A stretch of DNA of 64,000 nt from Phyto melanocephala (Eukaryota > Arthropoda > Insecta > Diptera > Rhinophoridae), in NCBI GenBank assembly GCA_941918925.1, contig OW799235.1:104983947-105047946 (forward strand), written 5' to 3'. Position numbers and translations under genes: made by a program. The notes beneath the pieces are model-generated. The model saw nothing but the letters and a program-made list of their open reading frames with translations. It had not been told where the DNA came from and ran no database searches. Shown here piece by piece: positions 59,801 to 64,000 of this stretch (positions within the stretch are counted from its first letter, which is position 1; every line of letters begins with the position of its first letter).

Positions 59801-60170
59801 TTCTTCGATCTTTGCTTAGCTTGTAAATATGGTAATAGTAACTTCTACTCATTAGTTAGTATCAAGTATAAGTCAGTGTTATAGAAATTTGCTGATTCAC
59901 ATGTATGCAAGTATTAGGTTGTTGAACAAGTTAATTTCTTTAAGAAATTATTTTACTAAAATGGATTCTAATTCATATATACATTTATATTTTTTTAATT
60001 AATTTCTGATATAAAAAACATTTCAAAAACGTTCCTATACAAGAAAAACAAAAACATGGTAGTGGTGATCATAATACAGGGAAATATACTATGACAGATG
60101 AGATGATTTTTGTAAAAATATAGAATATTGAATAGACCTTTTTAAAGTATAGAACTTCCGACAGGGATAA
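56830..60170. other. AT-rich stretch, mostly unassigned
   Basis: No gene recognised. At 58290-58440 the text 'AAACGGCTGAACGGAAC' followed by 'ATGAAATTCGGCACATAG' looks like a repeat phrase I remember from insect transposable elements but cannot name; the minus frames beside it (about 58265-58560) read GCIIKVVIYLCAEFHIV and EYQTSKQSHIFYS. Pyrimidine-rich runs occur near 57625-57655. The 106-codon plus frame at 59131-59451 has several Cys but no motif. Confidence 0.35.
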
Positions 60171-60179
60171 CGTTAAGAC

Positions 60180-60990
60180 TGCTGTCACTTTTGGACATTT
60201 ACACCAGCACAACGTTTGCAAATCGAGAAAATTTATTTTCAAAATTCTAGATCTATTCGCCAAATTACAGAGCAATACTTCAAGTTTATCAGACGCATAA
60301 TCATTACTAAACTTACGGCGTTATTCATAATAACAAAACGTGTACTAGCGAACGATCTGCCAATTTTTTATGGGGAACTTTCCATAAGGAAAATATGGCA
60401 ACTCGTTAGTTACCACACAGTTTGTTATTATACATTAGCTTGCACTATTCATCAAGAACAAGCAACCGCCGGTGAAGGCGCAAGTGCAACAGAGGAGAAG
60501 AATTTATCAATTCGAAGCCGTTCTATCTATGCAACACAGCTTTTGACCGTCTACTATTTAGAAATTTTATTCTTAGTTTTACAACTGGTGCAACAATTAA
60601 AGCCATCGGACTATCAGTTGCGTGGTATATTCGGTAAATGAGCTGTAAATCAACTGGAGGTTGATCAATAATTTAATCGTCATATCATATTCTGCTATGA
60701 GACTCTTTTCTGGTATAACATGTATGGATAAATCCAGAAAAAATTACTGTTACGGTACGGTTTACATGCCGAAGGTTATAAATCCGAAACTGGTGCCAAC
60801 ATTACCATGTATCCTTTATGCTACAGGCAGATGATTTCCAATTTTTTTATTTATTATATCATAGCAAATGATTTGAAAGTGAAATGGTTCCAGCAAGTCG
60901 ATGCCGTTTCTTTATAAAACACTAGACTTTTTTCTATTTATTTCCAAATTCTTACTTAATGATTCTGTCGAATCAATTATTTATACCACC
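60180..60990 (+). pseudogene. mariner-like transposase fossil
   Basis: Mariner order is readable. FTPAQRLQIEKIYFQNSRSI (about 60198-60257) is the first helix of the DNA-binding part; KNLSIRSRS (about 60500) the linker; LVQQLKPSDYQLRGIFGKWA (about 60582-60643, crossing the stop at 60639) the segment before the catalytic domain. NRHIIFCYETLFW (about 60675, the IIFSDEAHF block with the Asp lost) and ISNFFIYYIIA then WFQQVDAV (about 60840-60905) surround the second Asp, replaced in part. The open frame 60216-60641 (141 codons) contains two of these pieces joined by an unrelated stretch. Its Met is not a true start, as family homology begins upstream. It resembles the lineage at 10500-11300. Confidence 0.65.
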
Positions 60991-60999
60991 CAATGCTGT

Positions 61000-63590
61000 C
61001 ATACAATTGTTTTGAAGTTTTTCCTGCACTAGTATCAGAACATGTTAATGTAGAAGTACTTATGAATATGCCACGCAGACTAGTTTGCTATAGAAGCATT
61101 TGTTTCTGAACAATATCACGTATTGTTTGTAAAAATGCACACATTCACATTAATAAACGCACTACAACTATTGTCGAAACTATATACACCTCGTACTTAT
61201 AAATTTAAAGTTGAAGGTTGACACCATATTGACATAAAAGTTTTAATGTTTTGAATTTTTCTGTATTGGTTTCCTGTGAACTCTCTTTTCTTTTAAAGTT
61301 TATAATATGAGTTGTTAAAGTTAAATTTCTTAAGATTGGTGTCTGATTGTCAGATTTCGTATGAATGCCTTATACAAGTACGTAGGAAAGCTTTTATTTT
61401 AAATTAAAAAAAAAAATAATAAATTAGGGCATAGTTTTAAATTCTTTAAATTAATTAGAAACTCAAAAAATATACACATCAATTGAAAATATAAACAGTG
61501 CACTACTTAAATCGGGAAATATTCACAACGATATATAAGTATCTCTACTTGCTATAAACTTTGGTATAAATATATTATTGATTTCTGAGTTTTATTTTAA
61601 TTACTTTTAAAATAAAAGATAAATAGAACCTAACGACAGCAAAATTTTGACTATTCTTTTATATGTTTCATACTACTCAGTAGGATTATATGAAGATTTT
61701 TTCAATCGTTTCTTTTTATAAAATAAATTTCTTTTTTTTATAAGAACATATTCGTTGCGGTAACAAAAAACTAACTTGCCTAGTATTATTTAAGATAATT
61801 AGAAATAGTGAAAGATATTGTTGCGTCAAAGATGCATTCCCGTATATCTTTGTAGTTATTAAGATTTTTTCAGGTTATCGCAGTTCGGAGAGATTTTATT
61901 TGTTTATATTTTTAATATATGCTATTTATCATTTAAAGTAAATGTGTTTTTGTCTACCGACTTTGAAAGCTGAAATTGAAAATAAGTGAAGTAAACAATA
62001 ATCAGTTGACGACTCAAGGCTACCTTATGAATAGATATGCCCTGGTATAACTAATCCGAATATATACTTCAGCCTTGAAAATAAATATATTTCTGAGATT
62101 TAGCTAGAATAGTAGTGTGTGTACCACAAAGGATACCACTATGAAAATAATTTCCCTACCATTTTTTTTTCCAAAATCTTACCAAATCCTACTGTTTTTC
62201 TAAGACTGACTTAGTAAATGTAGAGATGCCGATTTAAGTAGCAAAACAGATTTATGTATGTTTAAGTAAATAAAAGAAAAAGTGAATAGTAATAAAATTG
62301 TAATTTCTAATTTTTATTTAGGCTCTTTATTTATTACTAATAACCGTTATTTCGCTATCAAACAATGAGTAGCTTCTATAGGGTTTATATAAAAATTATA
62401 TAATTTTTTATAAAAAAAAAAACAAAAAGTGATCTCAAGCTTAAATAAAAATAAGAAATTATCAGTACAAAGATCAAGAAATTTAGACGATATGTTTAAT
62501 AAAATTACATAATTTGTACTAATTTTCTTCAATTGTATGTAAATGTATCCAAAATATTTTTAAATTTGTATTAATATTTAATACAAGTTGCACTAAGACA
62601 TAGTCTATTCCACTGTATATGAATCCTGAATGCTGATAATATTATTTAAAGCAATGTTTATGTTGTCGTTCAGGAAAACAAAAAACCATTTTGTTTTGTA
62701 ACTCTTAAATATTGCACTTATACATATCCACTACTAATTATTTTTGCTCCAACCAATATATCGTGAAATATTTTAGAAGATAAATAAATGACCAATAAAT
62801 ATTTAAAATGGAGCAATAAAAAAGATATTCATTTTTTTTGCAAGATTAAGTGAATATTTTTTACAATTGAACTACTTCAATCTTTTTACCAAATTATTTT
62901 CAAATTAAAAAAAAAATATTTCAAATTTTGGTCCCATCGTACCAAAGTGATTATAACCCCAAGCTGCCAAAAGTATTGTTGCTAAGAAAAACATTTGAAA
63001 GTTTCTATTGTGGTTCAAATTTAAAAATATTTCGCGTGTTATATTTATTTATTATATTGAAATATTTAAATCAGCAGCTGGCAAATACATTAAAGATTAA
63101 AAATTTTTTAATATTTTGAATTTAGTAGAAAACCAAAGTGCATATAAATGTCCTTGAAGAACTTATTTAAAGGACAATACGCGAAATGGTTTCAAGTTTA
63201 AGTTTATATTTTATTTAATTCATTTATTAAAACTTAATTATATTATAAACAGAGTTATAAGAATTCACAAATAGTATTACAACAATTAACATCTGATTAA
63301 TTAAATCAAGAAACTACTAACATCACAGTTTCAAGGAAAAGTTTTTCATAAAAAACCTGGTATCAAATTATAAACAATTTTAATACAATCATTAAAATGT
63401 GTCCTTTTAACAAAATACTATCAATGGTTGTTCAGCAAATTTCTTATTATTTCAAAATATGAAGTTCTGCATTTAACATTAAGTTCCCTTGCCAATAAAT
63501 TGAACATTTTTAAGATAAAGTTTCTATGTAGAAGATAAGCTGGATATCAAATTTATAATTATTTCAAAGTTGTATTTCGAATAATTTGAA
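61000..63590. other. AT-rich non-coding stretch, no gene seen
   Basis: The first 200 bases may hold the remaining end of the mariner fossil. Beyond that no protein, RNA or element ends were recognised; open frames at 62347-62532 and 62928-63119 have no motif. Confidence 0.4.
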
Positions 63591-63599
63591 ATTTTTTTG

Positions 63600-63990
63600 T
63601 ATTATTTTAGCAGCCTTTTCAGACCAGACTGGACAATCATAGGTCACAATTGGACGAATACACATTTTGTAAATTAGTACTTTACTTCGTCTAATTAAGG
63701 CATACAGGGCACGCCTACACTTAATTTTCTTCTCACAAATGTAATAAACATGCTCTAGGAATAACGGTTTTTTTCAAGAATTACTTCTAGATATTTAATT
63801 TCGTCCTTCGTCGTTAACTTGTATTTTCCATTTTCCTAATTATCGCATTTGAAGTCTTACAGCAACAAATAAATGCGTTGTTATCCGCGTAAAAAGCTGA
63901 ATCATTGTATCAGCTTAATGCAATATCAGATGTATTTATTGAGTATAGTGAGAAGTACCGATATTTTAGGCATTTTAAATTTATATATAG
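63600..63990 (-). pseudogene. Jockey-like LINE reverse transcriptase fossil, cut by window edge
   Basis: Minus-strand frames from the right edge read INTSDIALS and SAFYADNNAFICCCKTSN (the FADDTAI-type active site, with the second Asp changed to Asn). Then come KRLEVxLxK-like remnants near 63790, FVRRKL, LIRRSKVLIYKMCIRPIVTY and CPVWSEKAAKII near 63620. The last segment matches the Jockey/I-type thumb (YKTVLRPILTYAxPVW). Stops separate the blocks, so it is dead. The upstream half lies outside the window. It is in the opposite orientation to the Jockey fossil at 15940 and differs from it in sequence. Confidence 0.65.
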
Positions 63991-64000
63991 TGATTAGGAA

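Overview
The window looks like a piece of a fly (Diptera) nuclear genome, most likely a calyptrate fly such as a blow fly or house-fly relative. The DNA is very AT-rich, with runs of A or T and short tandem repeats of the TATG, AAT and CA type. I find no host gene, tRNA, rRNA or bacterial-style operon. What can be recognised is almost all transposable-element material, mostly broken. The most informative class is a set of non-autonomous Helitron/Helentron-like elements of the kind called INE-1/DINE-1 in Drosophila. They carry a hairpin at the 'TATACCC...GGGTATA' end, the phrase 'GACCCCATAAAGTATATAT', runs of 'CCGTCTGTCCGTCTG', internal 'GTGGGCGT..AGTGGGCGTGGC' blocks, and a hairpin 'ATTCGGC...GCCGAAT' at the other end. 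The taxon is inferred from these repeats and from the transposon mix, not from a host gene.

Layout, 1-20 kb. An RTE-like LINE fragment (1353-2433, minus) is followed by Helentron-type pieces (2915-4122), a pogo-like MITE with TA duplication (6310-6690) and a hAT transposase tail (7003-7302). A DD37E Tc1/mariner-superfamily transposase is interrupted by one frameshift (9297-10314). Two mariner fossils lie on the minus strand (10500-11300, 13190-13500), with a Jockey-like reverse transcriptase fossil at 15940-16695. Two more Helentron-like elements follow (17168-17705 and 18298-20275); the second contains an internally deleted mariner.

Layout, 20-44 kb. A second Helentron-like subfamily with a long T-tract (22396-22945) is followed by a MITE with 19-bp perfect inverted ends (23071-23372). 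A long stretch then contains little that can be named apart from 36-bp and 39-bp tandem repeats, a 13-bp-arm palindrome and a Tc1 fossil (34760-35440). A pogo/Tigger-type element with TA duplication (35894-36799) and a hAT element with a perfect 8-bp target duplication and a relic BED zinc finger (41836-43246) complete this part.

Layout, 44-64 kb. There are third-subfamily Helentron-like pieces, two MITEs (44322-44594, 48192-48487), and a full Helentron-like element with a nested mariner derivative (49528-51341). A third copy of that mariner derivative is itself split by a small inverted-repeat element (52100-52871). Two fragments of a repeated arthropod protein family lie head to head on opposite strands (54301-54585 and 54695-54937). 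Then come a second T-tract Helentron-like element (56020-56821), another mariner fossil (60180-60990) and a Jockey-like fossil running off the right edge (63600-63990).

No genes here appear to work together as a system. The interest lies in element structure: a mariner derivative sitting in the same site of two Helentron-like copies and therefore carried along with its host element; one terminal hairpin shared by three Helentron-like subfamilies; nested insertions; and the split, inverted CxxC-family fragments. All protein matches are from reading the sequence and recalling families; no search was run.
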